This document shows, piece after piece, positions 36,959-47,159 of a stretch of DNA of 64,000 nucleotides. Each line of letters starts with the position of its first letter. Within the stretch, counting starts at the first letter, position 1. The position numbers and the translations under genes were made by a program. The notes below the pieces were generated by a model. It was not told the origin of the DNA and made no database searches. It saw nothing but the letters and a program-made list of their open reading frames with translations. Source of the stretch: JAEVLT01 sp050496765 (GTDB taxonomy: Bacteria > Bacillota > Bacilli > Bacillales > Cytobacillaceae); assembly GCF_050496765.1 (NCBI RefSeq), contig NZ_JBNWEO010000018.1, forward strand, positions 124,001 through 188,000, written 5' to 3'.

Positions 36959-37570
36959 GTGTATGAGTTTATTAAGGGAAAAGTTGAATTTGTTGGGCCT
37001 GAATACATTGTTGTTGAAAACAATGGCCTTGGATTTCAAATTGTAACGCCCAACCCCTTTGTCTATTCCAGCAAGGTTAGCCAAACGGTTGTGGTCTATA
37101 CGTATCAATATGTCCGTGAAGACTTGATCGCCCTCTACGGTTTTTCCACAAGAGAAGAAAAAAGTCTGTTTATGAAGCTTTTAAGCGTTTCAGGAATCGG
37201 TCCAAAAGGGGCGCTTGCCATTCTTGCATCCGGCGATGTCGGGCAAGTCGTTCAAGCAATTGAAAACGAAGATGAAGCGTTCCTCATCAAATTCCCCGGT
37301 GTTGGGAAAAAAACTGCCAGACAAATGATTCTTGATTTAAAAGGGAAACTGCAAAACATTGTTCCGGATTTCTTTCCGAATTTATTTAATGCAAGCGAGA
37401 TGACGGAGGCACCAACGGAAAGCTCAAAGGCGTTCGAAGAAGCGATCCTTGCGCTAAAAGCGCTCGGGTATACTGAGAAAGAAATCAAAAAGATTTCGCC
37501 TGATTTAAGGAAAGAAACATTGTCAACAGATCAATATATCAAAATGGCGTTGCAGCGCCTCTTAAAATAG
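36959..37570 (+). CDS. ruvA: Holliday junction branch-migration protein RuvA
   Basis: Binds four-way DNA junctions and loads RuvB. 203 residues: OB-fold (about 1-62, [19 protein letters not shown]), helix-hairpin-helix pair (about 70-140, [14 protein letters not shown] and [19 protein letters not shown]) and the flexible C-terminal RuvB-binding domain (about 155-203). Start GTG 36959 is chosen: GGGAGAG lies upstream and all RuvA begin near MYEF; an in-frame upstream start at 36908 adds an unconserved extension. A possible -10 TAGAAT is at 36916-36921. Confidence 0.95.
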   Translation: MYEFIKGKVEFVGPEYIVVENNGLGFQIVTPNPFVYSSKVSQTVVVYTYQYVREDLIALYGFSTREEKSLFMKLLSVSGIGPKGALAILASGDVGQVVQAIENEDEAFLIKFPGVGKKTARQMILDLKGKLQNIVPDFFPNLFNASEMTEAPTESSKAFEEAILALKALGYTEKEIKKISPDLRKETLSTDQYIKMALQRLLK

Positions 37571-37580
37571 GTGATGATTC

Positions 37581-38582
37581 ATGGAAGACCGGATTATTTC
37601 AAATGAGGCAGATTTGAACGATCTGTCATTTGAGCAGAGCCTGCGGCCGCAAACCTTAAAGCAATATATTGGCCAGGAAAAAGTCAAAGCCAATTTAACT
37701 GTTTTTATTGAGGCGGCAAAGATGAGAAAGGAAACGCTGGATCATGTTCTTCTTTATGGTCCCCCGGGGCTTGGCAAAACAACATTGGCGACCATCATTG
37801 CCAATGAAATGGGCGTTCACATACGTACTACATCTGGACCTGCGATTGAACGTCCGGGCGACCTTGCTGCTGTGTTAACAGCCCTTGAGCCAGGGGATGT
37901 CTTATTTATTGACGAGATTCACCGTCTCCCAAGATCGATTGAGGAAGTTCTTTACCCGGCAATGGAAGATTTCTGCCTTGATATAGTAATCGGCAAAGGA
38001 CCAAGTGCACGCTCTGTCCGTCTTGATTTGCCGCCATTTACGTTAATTGGTGCCACAACAAGAGCCGGTTCGATCTCCGCCCCGCTTCGTGATCGATTTG
38101 GTGTTTTGAGCCGGCTTGAGTATTATAAAGAAGAGCAATTAGCCGATATTGTTAAAAGAACAGCTGACTTATTGGCAATTGAAATCATGGATACAGCAGC
38201 AGCAGAAATCGCTAGAAGATCGCGGGGTACCCCGCGCATTGCCAACCGGCTATTAAGGAGAGTAAGGGATTTTGCCCAAGTAAAAGGTGATGGCAGGATT
38301 GATCTTTTTCTTGCGAACGAAGCGTTGGAGCTGCTTCAAGTAGACCGGCTTGGGCTTGATCATATCGATCACAAATTGTTAAAAGGCATTATGGAGAAAT
38401 TTCGTGGCGGGCCGGTGGGGCTTGATACAATTGCGGCAACGATTGGTGAAGAGCGTGAAACCATCGAAGATGTTTATGAACCCTATTTGCTGCAAATCGG
38501 CTTTTTGCAGCGGACGCCAAGGGGCAGAATGGTAACCGAGCTTGCCTATCGCCATTTTCATATGGAGGTGCCAAAGACGTGA
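37581..38582 (+). CDS. ruvB: Holliday junction helicase ATPase RuvB
   Basis: AAA+ motor for branch migration. 333 residues. Walker [10 protein letters not shown] at 60-68, Walker B in LFIDEIHRL, sensor 1 GATTRAG, and the C-terminal winged-helix domain (about 260-333, [19 protein letters not shown]). AGGTGATG precedes ATG 37581, 10 bases after ruvA. Confidence 0.97.
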   Translation: MEDRIISNEADLNDLSFEQSLRPQTLKQYIGQEKVKANLTVFIEAAKMRKETLDHVLLYGPPGLGKTTLATIIANEMGVHIRTTSGPAIERPGDLAAVLTALEPGDVLFIDEIHRLPRSIEEVLYPAMEDFCLDIVIGKGPSARSVRLDLPPFTLIGATTRAGSISAPLRDRFGVLSRLEYYKEEQLADIVKRTADLLAIEIMDTAAAEIARRSRGTPRIANRLLRRVRDFAQVKGDGRIDLFLANEALELLQVDRLGLDHIDHKLLKGIMEKFRGGPVGLDTIAATIGEERETIEDVYEPYLLQIGFLQRTPRGRMVTELAYRHFHMEVPKT

Positions 38583-38785
38583 CAGGATTATCAAAAATGC
38601 TTATGCTAATCGGTGCGCTTCTTTTTCTGGCTGGTTTCCTGATGTCTTTTTTGCATCTTGGAAAATTGCCGGGGGATTTCGTTAGTAAAAAGGGGAATAC
38701 CACTTTTTATTTTCCGGTAGCTACCTCCATTATCATAAGTATACTCTTGTCAGTCGTTTTTTACTTTTTCAACCGGTTTCGCTAA
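38579..38785 (+). CDS. yrzS: DUF2905 membrane protein (YrzS)
   Basis: A 68-residue protein with two membrane spans (about 7-27 and 46-64) separated by [21 protein letters not shown], the DUF2905 signature. Function unknown. GTG 38579 overlaps the ruvB stop (GTGA); GGAGGTG lies upstream. The position between ruvB and queA is conserved in bacilli. Confidence 0.88.
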   Translation: MTGLSKMLMLIGALLFLAGFLMSFLHLGKLPGDFVSKKGNTTFYFPVATSIIISILLSVVFYFFNRFR

Positions 38786-38808
38786 AATCTAGATGGGGAT
38801 GTCAGAAA

Positions 38809-39837
38809 ATGAAAGTAGATTTGTTTGATTTTCACTTACCAGAGGAATTAATCGCTCAAGTTCCATTGAAAAACCGTGCTGATAGCCGGCTAATGGTTTT
38901 AGATAAACAAACAGGGGCCATACATCATACTGTTTTTAAAAATTGTAAGGATTTTTTGCGGGAAGGCGATTGCCTTGTGTTAAATGATACAAAGGTGTTG
39001 CCCGCAAGACTGTTTGGGATAAAAGACGATACCGGCGCAAAAATCGAGGTGCTGCTTTTAAAGCAGCTTGAAGGGGATCAATGGGAAACACTTGTAAAAC
39101 CTGCAAAACGAGTAAAAGTGGGGACAAAGCTCAGCTTCGGTGATGGACTGCTGACCGCTGTATGTACGGATGAGGCCGATCATGGGGGCAGAACTTTAGA
39201 ATTTCGATACGAGGGCATTTTTTATGAGGTGCTCGATCGATTAGGCGAAATGCCGCTTCCGCCCTACATAAAAGAACAGCTGGAGGATCGCGACCGCTAT
39301 CAGACAGTCTATGCACGCGAACCCGGCTCTGCGGCTGCACCCACTGCAGGTCTTCATTTTACCGAAGCGCTTTTGGATGAGATTCGAAAAATGGGTGTGC
39401 ATATAGTTTTTATTACCCTTCATGTTGGTTTAGGAACGTTTCGCCCGGTCAGTGTCGATGATGTCCTGGAACATGAAATGCATGCTGAATTTTACATGAT
39501 GACTGAAGAAACAGCCCGCGTGTTGAACGATGTTCGAAACAGCGGCGGCAGGATCATTTCGGTTGGAACAACATCGACGAGAACACTTGAAACGATTGCA
39601 GCCCAAACCGATGGCGTTTTTACGGAAAGCAGCGGCTGGACAACTATTTTTATTTATCCTGGATATCAATTTAAAGCGATTGATGGCATGATCACGAACT
39701 TTCATTTGCCAAAGTCGACGTTGATCATGCTCGTTAGCGCTTTGGCAGGTAGAGAAAATATTTTGCATGCTTACAAAACTGCTGTACAGGAACAATATCG
39801 TTTTTTCAGCTTTGGCGATGCAATGCTGATCATTTAA
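38809..39837 (+). CDS. queA: S-adenosylmethionine:tRNA ribosyltransferase-isomerase
   Basis: Transfers and isomerises the ribosyl group of SAM onto preQ1 in tRNA to give epoxyqueuosine. 342 residues, the usual size. [23 protein letters not shown] at the start, [30 protein letters not shown] and the C-terminal [20 protein letters not shown] are family hallmarks. Acts downstream of Tgt, encoded next. Confidence 0.97.
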   Translation: MKVDLFDFHLPEELIAQVPLKNRADSRLMVLDKQTGAIHHTVFKNCKDFLREGDCLVLNDTKVLPARLFGIKDDTGAKIEVLLLKQLEGDQWETLVKPAKRVKVGTKLSFGDGLLTAVCTDEADHGGRTLEFRYEGIFYEVLDRLGEMPLPPYIKEQLEDRDRYQTVYAREPGSAAAPTAGLHFTEALLDEIRKMGVHIVFITLHVGLGTFRPVSVDDVLEHEMHAEFYMMTEETARVLNDVRNSGGRIISVGTTSTRTLETIAAQTDGVFTESSGWTTIFIYPGYQFKAIDGMITNFHLPKSTLIMLVSALAGRENILHAYKTAVQEQYRFFSFGDAMLII

Positions 39838-39843
39838 CCATGA

Positions 39844-41004
<1,161 letters not shown>

Positions 41005-41034
41005 TAGATACCATTTTGAAAGGAGGGGAACAGA

Positions 41035-41337
41035 ATGCAAAGTCTTGGCACGATATTGCCGCTTATCTTAATGTTTGTTTTGTTTTACTTTTTATTGATT
41101 CGCCCGCAGCAAAAACGTCAAAAATCCGTTCAGCAAATGCAAAGTGATCTGAAAAAAGGGGACAAAATTGTAACGATTGGCGGTTTACATGGATTCGTCG
41201 ACTCGCTTGATGAAAATAAAATCGTCATTAAATGTGGAGATGGAAGCCGTTTAACGTATGACCGCTCCGCTGTGCGCGAAGTTCTAGAGTCAGCTCCAGC
41301 CCCAGCAGCAGCTGATAAGCTGGCAAAAAAGGAATAA
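41035..41337 (+). CDS. yajC: Preprotein translocase subunit YajC
   Basis: Small Sec-associated membrane protein that joins SecDF. 100 residues: one span (about 5-22, ILPLILMFVLFYFLLIRPQQ) ending in the hallmark RPQQKRQK, then a beta-rich domain (about 37-80). AAGGAGGGG precedes ATG 41035. The queA-tgt-yajC order is conserved. Confidence 0.95.
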   Translation: MQSLGTILPLILMFVLFYFLLIRPQQKRQKSVQQMQSDLKKGDKIVTIGGLHGFVDSLDENKIVIKCGDGSRLTYDRSAVREVLESAPAPAAADKLAKKE

Positions 41338-41340
41338 AAA

Positions 41341-41376
41341 AAAGGAGGCCGCATGTTTTGCCGGCTTCCTTTGTTT
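41341..41376. terminator. Bidirectional terminator between yajC and yrzE
   Basis: Eleven-base-pair stem AAAGGAGGCCG (41341-41351) / CGGCTTCCTTT (41362-41372), flanked by a long A run on the left and T on the right. Confidence 0.85.
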
Positions 41377-41377
41377 G

Positions 41378-41764
41378 TTATGAGGATCTTTTGTTTGTAG
41401 ATAGATTCACTCCAAGTATCCCGCCCATCATGGCGATGAGGATGTAGCAAATGTAGTAGATGAGCTGCTGAACGTCAAAGAAGCGGTCATAGCCTAAATA
41501 TTGGAACAAAAAAACAATCAGCGTGTAGACCAGCCCGGTTAATCCCCCGATCAGCCACCCTTTTTGCTTTCCTTTTCCTCCGGATAAAAATCCGCCGCCA
41601 AACAACCCGATAAAAGACATGGCAGTTACAATGTATTGCAGCGAAGCTTCCTGTACAGAAGAAAATCGAAGAATAAGGGAAAAAATAAGACTGGATAGGG
41701 CTGCGAAAACAAAGATAAAAATGACCCCATACAGAACGGCTGTGCTCAAGCTTTTCGATTCGAT
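41378..41764 (-). CDS. yrzE: TIGR04086-type membrane protein YrzE, start unclear
   Basis: About 128 residues with four membrane spans (starting AVLYGVIFIFVFAALSSLIF) and a Gly-rich loop GGGFLSGGKGKQKGWLIGG, the YrzE pattern; function unknown. Its place between yajC and yrbG matches B. subtilis. The start is a problem: the clear ribosome binding site AAGGAGG (about 41772-41778, minus strand) is followed 8 bases later by ATC (41764) in this frame, while an ATG right after it is out of frame. In-frame alternatives without a binding site are TTG 41749 and ATG 41836. The coordinate given assumes the codon at correct spacing. Confidence 0.8.
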   Translation of the reverse strand: MESKSLSTAVLYGVIFIFVFAALSSLIFSLILRFSSVQEASLQYIVTAMSFIGLFGGGFLSGGKGKQKGWLIGGLTGLVYTLIVFLFQYLGYDRFFDVQQLIYYICYILIAMMGGILGVNLSTNKRSS

Positions 41765-41989
41765 GTTGCATTCCTCCTTCACTTTTGCCAAAAAGGCAGT
41801 TGTTTCAGCTGCTGTTTTACCCAAAGCCCATTTCAAAAAAAAAACAGCATTTTTCCTAGTACAAGCATATTCGGGGGATTGAAAAAATAGAAGAACATTT
41901 TCGTAAAGATACCGTCGGATGGAATAAATTGCTTGCTATCAGATTGCTTGTTTCGATCAACACTAGACATGAAAAGGGGCGACTGGACG

Positions 41990-42649
41990 ATGGAGGAACA
42001 TCTCATTATCGTTTTTCGGACGATTCTGCTATATGTCTTGATTCTTATTATTTTTCGGGTAATGGGAAAAAGGGAAATTGGCGAATTAAGCATCTTGGAT
42101 CTCGTTGTATTTATCATGATTGCGGAAATGGCTGTTGTGGCCATTGAGGACACAAAGGACCCTCTTTTGCATACCATTTTGCCGATGCTGCTTTTAATGG
42201 TGATCCAAATTACCTTGGCATTGGCTTCGTTAAAAAGCAAACGATTTCGCGATTTCGTTGATGGCCAGCCGACGATTATCATCAACCGGGGAAAAATTGA
42301 TGAAAAAGCAATGCGCAAGCAGCGCTACAATTTCGATGATTTGATGAGCCAACTTAGGGAAAAGGATATACGCAGCATTGCTGATGTCGAGTTTGCGATT
42401 TTAGAGTCGTCTGGAAAACTATCGGTTATCGAAAAAGAAAAAAACCAAAACATGACAGAAAAAAGCGGAGATATCACGATCCCGCTCATCATCGACGGTG
42501 CAGTCAACGAAGAAAATTTAAGAAGAATTGAGAAATCGAATTTTTGGTTAAGGCAAGAATTGAAAAAACGGGGATATAAAGAGATTAAAAAAATCTCTTT
42601 TTGCAGTTATGAGAACGGTCAGTTTTTTATCGACTTAATCGACGAATAA
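41990..42649 (+). CDS. yrbG: DUF421 membrane protein YrbG
   Basis: 220 residues: three membrane spans in the first 80 residues ([54 protein letters not shown]) and two cytoplasmic YetF-like alpha/beta domains (about 85-220). YetF/YrbG proteins are spore- or vegetative-membrane proteins of unresolved function. ATG 41990 is favoured because AAGGGG is 10 bases upstream; an ATG at 41969 lacks a site. Downstream terminator is shared with the convergent spoVB. Confidence 0.88.
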   Translation: MEEHLIIVFRTILLYVLILIIFRVMGKREIGELSILDLVVFIMIAEMAVVAIEDTKDPLLHTILPMLLLMVIQITLALASLKSKRFRDFVDGQPTIIINRGKIDEKAMRKQRYNFDDLMSQLREKDIRSIADVEFAILESSGKLSVIEKEKNQNMTEKSGDITIPLIIDGAVNEENLRRIEKSNFWLRQELKKRGYKEIKKISFCSYENGQFFIDLIDE

Positions 42650-42686
42650 AAGACACGGATTCGATTGAAGATGCCGTGTCTTTTTG
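42650..42686. terminator. Bidirectional terminator between yrbG and spoVB
   Basis: Nine-base-pair stem AAGACACGG (42650-42658) / CCGTGTCTT (42674-42682) with T on the right and A/T on the left. Confidence 0.85.
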
Positions 42687-42696
42687 ACTTTTAAAA

Positions 42697-44259
42697 CTAG
42701 CGAAAAGCAAATTTCGAGAGTGGTTTTCCGATAAATGGGATCCGTTTCAGATCATCTTTCCTTAGCAGGCCGAGCAGCAAAAGAAGAACAAAATAGGAAA
42801 TGGACATCAAGGAAACGGCTATAGTCACCCTGGTAAGTAGCATCTGATCGGTAAACAGATGGGCAAACGACCAATAACCAAGCCAGCCGGATACAATCAT
42901 CACAAGGAAAGCCTTAACATATTCCCGGACATAAAAGGAGAAAGAGATTTTTTTTAATACAGTTGAAAAATGCAATAGCGTGACAAGGACAAATCCAACA
43001 ACAATCCCCAAAGCAGCCCCATTGATGCCAAAAGAAGGCTGGGATGCAAGCAAAAACACGACAAGGGTTTTGACAACGGCGCCGATTAAGCTGTTAATCA
43101 TCGCAGCCCGGGCAAGATTAAGGGCCTGTAAGACAGCCTGGAGTGGGCCTTGATAATAATAAAACAAAAAGAACGGTGCCATAAGACGGATAAACCCTGA
43201 GCCATTTTTAGATCCGTACATCAGCTGCATTAAAGGGTCTGCCAAAATATAAAGAACCACCACTGCAAGGCCGCCGCTTAAAAAAGCAAATTTCAGTGCT
43301 TGTTGAACACGATGCTCAATTAAACGGTGATTATTGCGGGAATTGGCTTCACTAATTGCGGGAACGAGTGAAGTTGCCAGCGAATAAGTGATAAAGGACG
43401 GCAGCATTAACAGCGGCATTGCATAACCGGTTAATGCCCCGTACTGTTTTGTGGCAGTGACGGCAGCTATTCCGGCAAGGGCCAGGCTGTTGGAGACGAC
43501 GATTGGCTCAAAAAACCAGGCGAGAGAGCCAATTAGCCGGCTTCCGGTTGTCGGAATGGCAATTTCCATTAAATCGCGAAACGTTTTTTTTCCGGCATGA
43601 ACGGACTTGAAAAAATTCTTGCGCAGTTTGAAGCGTTTTTTTAGCTTAAAGGTCGTCATGAGATACAGGAGGGAACTAAGTTCTCCGATTACCGTTGCAG
43701 CCATTGCAGCAGCAGCAGCAAATTCAATCCCATATGGAAGAAAGGCCTTCGTCATCACAGCAATGAGCGTGATGCGGATGGCCTGTTCGACAATTTGCGA
43801 AGCTGCGGACGGACGCATGTTCTGCCTGCCTTGAAAATAGCCGCGAAGCACGGAGGATACCGCAATAATCGGGATCACGGGCGCAATCGCTACAAGCGGA
43901 TAATAGGTTCTCGGGTCGGTAAAAAGGGCCGTTGATAGAAATGGAGCAAGCAAAATAAGCGCAGGTGTAAACACAACTGATAACGCTAAAGTTGTCGCCA
44001 GCGAGACAACAAGAATTTTTTTAATTTCTGCATAATCACCTCTTGCTTCAGCTTCGGCAACGTTCTTGGAGATCGCAACCGGCAGGCCGAGCTGGGTGAG
44101 TGTGACAACAAGGCTAAAGGTCGGAAATGCCATCATATATAAACCCACACCCTCTTCACCGATGCTGCGGGCAATTACAATTCGGTTAATAAATCCAAGT
44201 ACTCTTGTAATGAAACCGGCGATAAGCAAAATAAACGTTCCTCTTAAAAACTTCGACAT
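42697..44259 (-). CDS. spoVB: Stage V sporulation protein B, lipid II flippase family
   Basis: Multidrug/oligosaccharidyl-lipid/polysaccharide exporter superfamily member required for spore cortex synthesis, probably moving lipid-linked peptidoglycan precursors. 520 residues with about 14 membrane spans. The N-terminus FLRGTFILLIAGFITRVLGF and the segment GLYMMAFPTFSLVVTLTQLG are characteristic. AAGGAGGG precedes ATG 44259. The sigma-E promoter candidate is 44 bases upstream. Lies opposite to its neighbours, as in B. subtilis. Confidence 0.95.
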   Translation of the reverse strand: MSKFLRGTFILLIAGFITRVLGFINRIVIARSIGEEGVGLYMMAFPTFSLVVTLTQLGLPVAISKNVAEAEARGDYAEIKKILVVSLATTLALSVVFTPALILLAPFLSTALFTDPRTYYPLVAIAPVIPIIAVSSVLRGYFQGRQNMRPSAASQIVEQAIRITLIAVMTKAFLPYGIEFAAAAAMAATVIGELSSLLYLMTTFKLKKRFKLRKNFFKSVHAGKKTFRDLMEIAIPTTGSRLIGSLAWFFEPIVVSNSLALAGIAAVTATKQYGALTGYAMPLLMLPSFITYSLATSLVPAISEANSRNNHRLIEHRVQQALKFAFLSGGLAVVVLYILADPLMQLMYGSKNGSGFIRLMAPFFLFYYYQGPLQAVLQALNLARAAMINSLIGAVVKTLVVFLLASQPSFGINGAALGIVVGFVLVTLLHFSTVLKKISFSFYVREYVKAFLVMIVSGWLGYWSFAHLFTDQMLLTRVTIAVSLMSISYFVLLLLLGLLRKDDLKRIPFIGKPLSKFAFR

Positions 44260-44302
44260 TAACTTCCCTCCTTCTCAAAAAAGAAGAATTCATATACAAT
44301 TA

Positions 44303-44333
44303 ACTATATGCACAATAGTGGACAAAGCATGAC
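44303..44333 (-). promoter_or_regulatory. Candidate sigma-E promoter of spoVB
   Basis: On the minus strand GTCATGCT (44333-44326) and CATATAGT (44310-44303), 15 bases apart, fit the sigma-E pattern. spoVB is sigma-E dependent in B. subtilis. Confidence 0.6.
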
Positions 44334-44401
44334 AAGCAGGAAGATTTTTATCCGATAAGAACAAAAAGCGCAAGCAATTTATTCCAGGGAGGAACAGCCT
44401 T

Positions 44402-44698
44402 ATGGGAGCAGAGCATGCCTATCATCATTTTCGCAGCCAGGTCAAGCCGGCATTATGGAGCAAATTGGATGAATTTCGTCTGCTTGGCTATGATGCGATT
44501 TCAGAAGCAGAAATTTGGGAATTTTTGGTTCGAAAAAAATGGAAAAAAGTTAAAGAAGAAGGAAAATTGCATGAAATCATCCAAGATATTTTGTCAATCA
44601 AAGTTAGTGATTACCTTTCCTATCGAACCATTGAAACATTTAAAACAACTGAATTTTCGATGGATAATGAGGAGGATTGGAAAGAGCTTTTGAAGTAG
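44402..44698 (+). CDS. comN: Post-transcriptional regulator ComN
   Basis: In B. subtilis ComN (YrzD) promotes comE operon mRNA accumulation and localises with DivIVA at the septum and poles. 98 residues, with FRSQVKPALWSKLDEFRLLGYDA and the central VRKKWKKVKEEGKLHEIIQDILS, similar in layout to ComN. GGGAGGA precedes ATG 44402. It stands between spoVB and secDF, the B. subtilis position. It is of interest here because the strain also carries pilus and comC-type genes. Confidence 0.85.
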   Translation: MGAEHAYHHFRSQVKPALWSKLDEFRLLGYDAISEAEIWEFLVRKKWKKVKEEGKLHEIIQDILSIKVSDYLSYRTIETFKTTEFSMDNEEDWKELLK

Positions 44699-44715
44699 TG
44701 CTGCTGTCGGGGAAA

Positions 44716-44744
44716 TTGACAGCCTTGTCAACTTATTTCATAAT
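44716..44744 (+). promoter_or_regulatory. Sigma-A promoter of secDF
   Basis: Perfect TTGACA (44716-44721) and CATAAT (44739-44744) with 17-base spacing, 64 bases before the secDF start codon. Confidence 0.75.
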
Positions 44745-44808
44745 GGAACCAATGGCTTTTCGGATTTTGAAGGACTGGTTTTAGTAGCCTAAGGAGGAAC
44801 TATACATA

Positions 44809-47073
44809 ATGGTAAAACGCAGTAGAATCGTTGCTTTTATCCTCTTACTTCTCTTGGTGGGAAGTCTGCTCGGAACAACGACGAAAAATATCTTATCGAA
44901 TTTGAAGCTCGGTTTGGATCTTCAAGGTGGTTTTGAAGTATTGTATGAAGTAAAACCGGCAAAAAAAGGTCAAAAAATTGACAAAGATACCCTCGCCGCA
45001 ACGGCGCAAGCACTCGATAAACGGATTAACGTTCTGGGGGTTAGTGAACCGAACATTCAAATTGAAGGAAACAACCGGATACGTGTTCAGCTCGCCGGAG
45101 TAAACGATCAAAACAAGGCACGGGAAATTTTGTCGACCCAAGCCAATTTGTCTTTCCGAGATGCAAATGACCGGTTGATGATGGATGGAACAGATCTTGC
45201 GCAAAATGGAGCAAAGCAAACGTTTGACGAAAATGGGAAACCTAGTGTGTCATTAAAGCTGAAAAGTGCGGACAAATTCCGCAAAGTCACACAGGAAATC
45301 GTCAATATGACTCCAAACAATTTCCTCGTGATTTGGCTTGATTTTGAAAAAGGCAAAGACTCTTTTAAAAATGAAGCAATAAAGAAAAATCCAAAGTATT
45401 TATCGGCTCCAACCGTTAAACAAGTTTTTAACCAAGATACAGTATCGATTGTTGGAAACTTTACTGTTAAAGAAGCGCAAACGCTTGCCCAACTTTTAAA
45501 TGCTGGTGCACTTCCAGTTCAATTGAAGGAAGTGTATTCAACTTCTGTCGGCGCGAAATTCGGTGAACAAGCATTAAATGATACCATTTTTGCCGGGATT
45601 GTCGGCGTAGCGATCATCTATTTGTTTATGTTGCTTTATTACCGGTTCCCGGGCTTTATTGCGATTCTTTCATTATCGATATACATTTATTTGATTTTGC
45701 TTGTTTTTGACTGGATGAACGGTGTGCTTACATTGCCGGGGATCGCCGCGATTATTCTCGGGGTCGGAATGGCGGTCGATGCGAACATAATTACCTATGA
45801 GCGGATAAAAGAAGAATTGAAGGTAGGAAAATCGGTTAAGTCTGCTTTTCAAGCGGGGGAGAAAAACGCATTTACTTCCATTTTGGATTCGAACTTAACG
45901 ACGATTTTGACAGCGGCCGTTTTGTTTGCTTATGGGACAAGCTCTGTTAAAGGATTTGCAACAATGCTGATTGTCAGTATTTTAATGAGCTTTCTTACGG
46001 CCGTTTATGGGTCGCGCCTTTTGCTCGGTCTTTGGGTTCACAGCGGCTTTTTAAACAAAAAGAAAAGCTGGTTTGGCGTCCGTGCCGATCGGATTCACAG
46101 CCTTGATAAAAATATTGATACGCTGGATTTGCCAACCCGCTTTGACAAAATAGATTTTATGAAAAATCGTAACAAATTTTTTATATTATCCGGCACTTTA
46201 CTTGGAATTGGCTTAATCGTGCTGCTTGTTTTCCGTTTGAATTTGGCGATTGATTTTTCAAGTGGTACACGGGTAGAGGTATTGTCGAAATCGCCGCTCT
46301 CGGTACAGCAATTGCAAACTGCCTTTACTAAACAAAATCTAAAGACAGATGACATTGTAATTTCCGGTAATAAAAAGGATATTGGTGTTGCGCGTTTAAA
46401 AGGTGTACTAACGAAAAATGAGATTGCCGATTTAAAGGCGAATTTTAAAAAGGAATTTGGCAATGAGCCAAATGTCAGCACCGTTTCGCCAACAATTGGC
46501 AAGGAGCTTGCCAAAAATGCAATTAAGGCGATTCTGATCGCGTCAGTGGGAATCATTATTTATGTCACGATTCGCTTTGAACTTTCAATGGCGATTGCCG
46601 CGATCGCTTCATTGCTTCATGATGCCTTCTTTATGGTTGCGTTCTTCAGTATTACCCGCTTGGAGGTCGATTTGACATTTATTGCCGCGGTGCTGACGAT
46701 TGTCGGATATTCCATTAATGATACGATTGTCACCTTTGACCGGATGAGGGAAAACATGCATAAGAAGAAGCGTTTGAAAACCTTCCAGGATATTATGGAT
46801 GTCGTCAATGTGAGTATCCGCCAGACTTTAACACGCTCGTTGAATACGGTATTTACTGTTTTAATAACAGTAGTGGCATTATTGATATTTGGAAGTGAAG
46901 CGATTCGCAATTTCTCGATTGCCTTGCTCGTTGGATTGGTAGTCGGAGTCTACTCCTCAATCTTTATTGCAGCATCGCTTTGGGTCGTTTTAAAGGGGAA
47001 AGAGCTGAAGAAAAAAGGAGTAATCCGAACGGTAAAAGAAAAGAAACGCTATTCGGATCAGCCGCAAGTATAA
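44809..47073 (+). CDS. secDF: Fused SecD-SecF protein-export subunit
   Basis: Uses the proton gradient to pull proteins out of the SecYEG channel. 754 residues: SecD half (about 1-425) and SecF half (about 450-740), twelve membrane spans, with large extracellular loops after the first and seventh. LKLGLDLQGGFEVLYEV, GVGMAVDANIITYERIKEEL, SSGTRVEVLS and GYSINDTIVTFDRMRENM are the conserved D1-D6-type segments. The fusion is typical of Bacillus. AAGGAGG precedes ATG 44809, and a terminator follows the stop. Confidence 0.97.
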   Translation: MVKRSRIVAFILLLLLVGSLLGTTTKNILSNLKLGLDLQGGFEVLYEVKPAKKGQKIDKDTLAATAQALDKRINVLGVSEPNIQIEGNNRIRVQLAGVNDQNKAREILSTQANLSFRDANDRLMMDGTDLAQNGAKQTFDENGKPSVSLKLKSADKFRKVTQEIVNMTPNNFLVIWLDFEKGKDSFKNEAIKKNPKYLSAPTVKQVFNQDTVSIVGNFTVKEAQTLAQLLNAGALPVQLKEVYSTSVGAKFGEQALNDTIFAGIVGVAIIYLFMLLYYRFPGFIAILSLSIYIYLILLVFDWMNGVLTLPGIAAIILGVGMAVDANIITYERIKEELKVGKSVKSAFQAGEKNAFTSILDSNLTTILTAAVLFAYGTSSVKGFATMLIVSILMSFLTAVYGSRLLLGLWVHSGFLNKKKSWFGVRADRIHSLDKNIDTLDLPTRFDKIDFMKNRNKFFILSGTLLGIGLIVLLVFRLNLAIDFSSGTRVEVLSKSPLSVQQLQTAFTKQNLKTDDIVISGNKKDIGVARLKGVLTKNEIADLKANFKKEFGNEPNVSTVSPTIGKELAKNAIKAILIASVGIIIYVTIRFELSMAIAAIASLLHDAFFMVAFFSITRLEVDLTFIAAVLTIVGYSINDTIVTFDRMRENMHKKKRLKTFQDIMDVVNVSIRQTLTRSLNTVFTVLITVVALLIFGSEAIRNFSIALLVGLVVGVYSSIFIAASLWVVLKGKELKKKGVIRTVKEKKRYSDQPQV

Positions 47074-47095
47074 CCGCAGATTTCTGCGGTTTTTC
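47072..47095 (+). terminator. Terminator of secDF
   Basis: Stem AACCGCAG (47072-47079) / CTGCGGTT (47084-47091) with five T, overlapping the stop codon. Confidence 0.85.
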
Positions 47096-47101
47096 TTTTG
47101 A

Positions 47102-47130
47102 TTGAATCACTTCTGCAGCTCCTGTATAAT
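47102..47130 (+). promoter_or_regulatory. Sigma-A promoter of recJ-apt
   Basis: TTGAAT (47102-47107) and perfect TATAAT (47125-47130) with 17-base spacing, 30 bases before recJ. Confidence 0.75.
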
Positions 47131-47159
47131 TAGGTAAGTTGAAGGGGTGACACGGAAAA

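Noticed and set aside
41929..42147. 72-residue frame overlapping the yrbG start.
   Set aside because: Alternative frame inside YrbG, no ribosome binding site and no conserved pattern.
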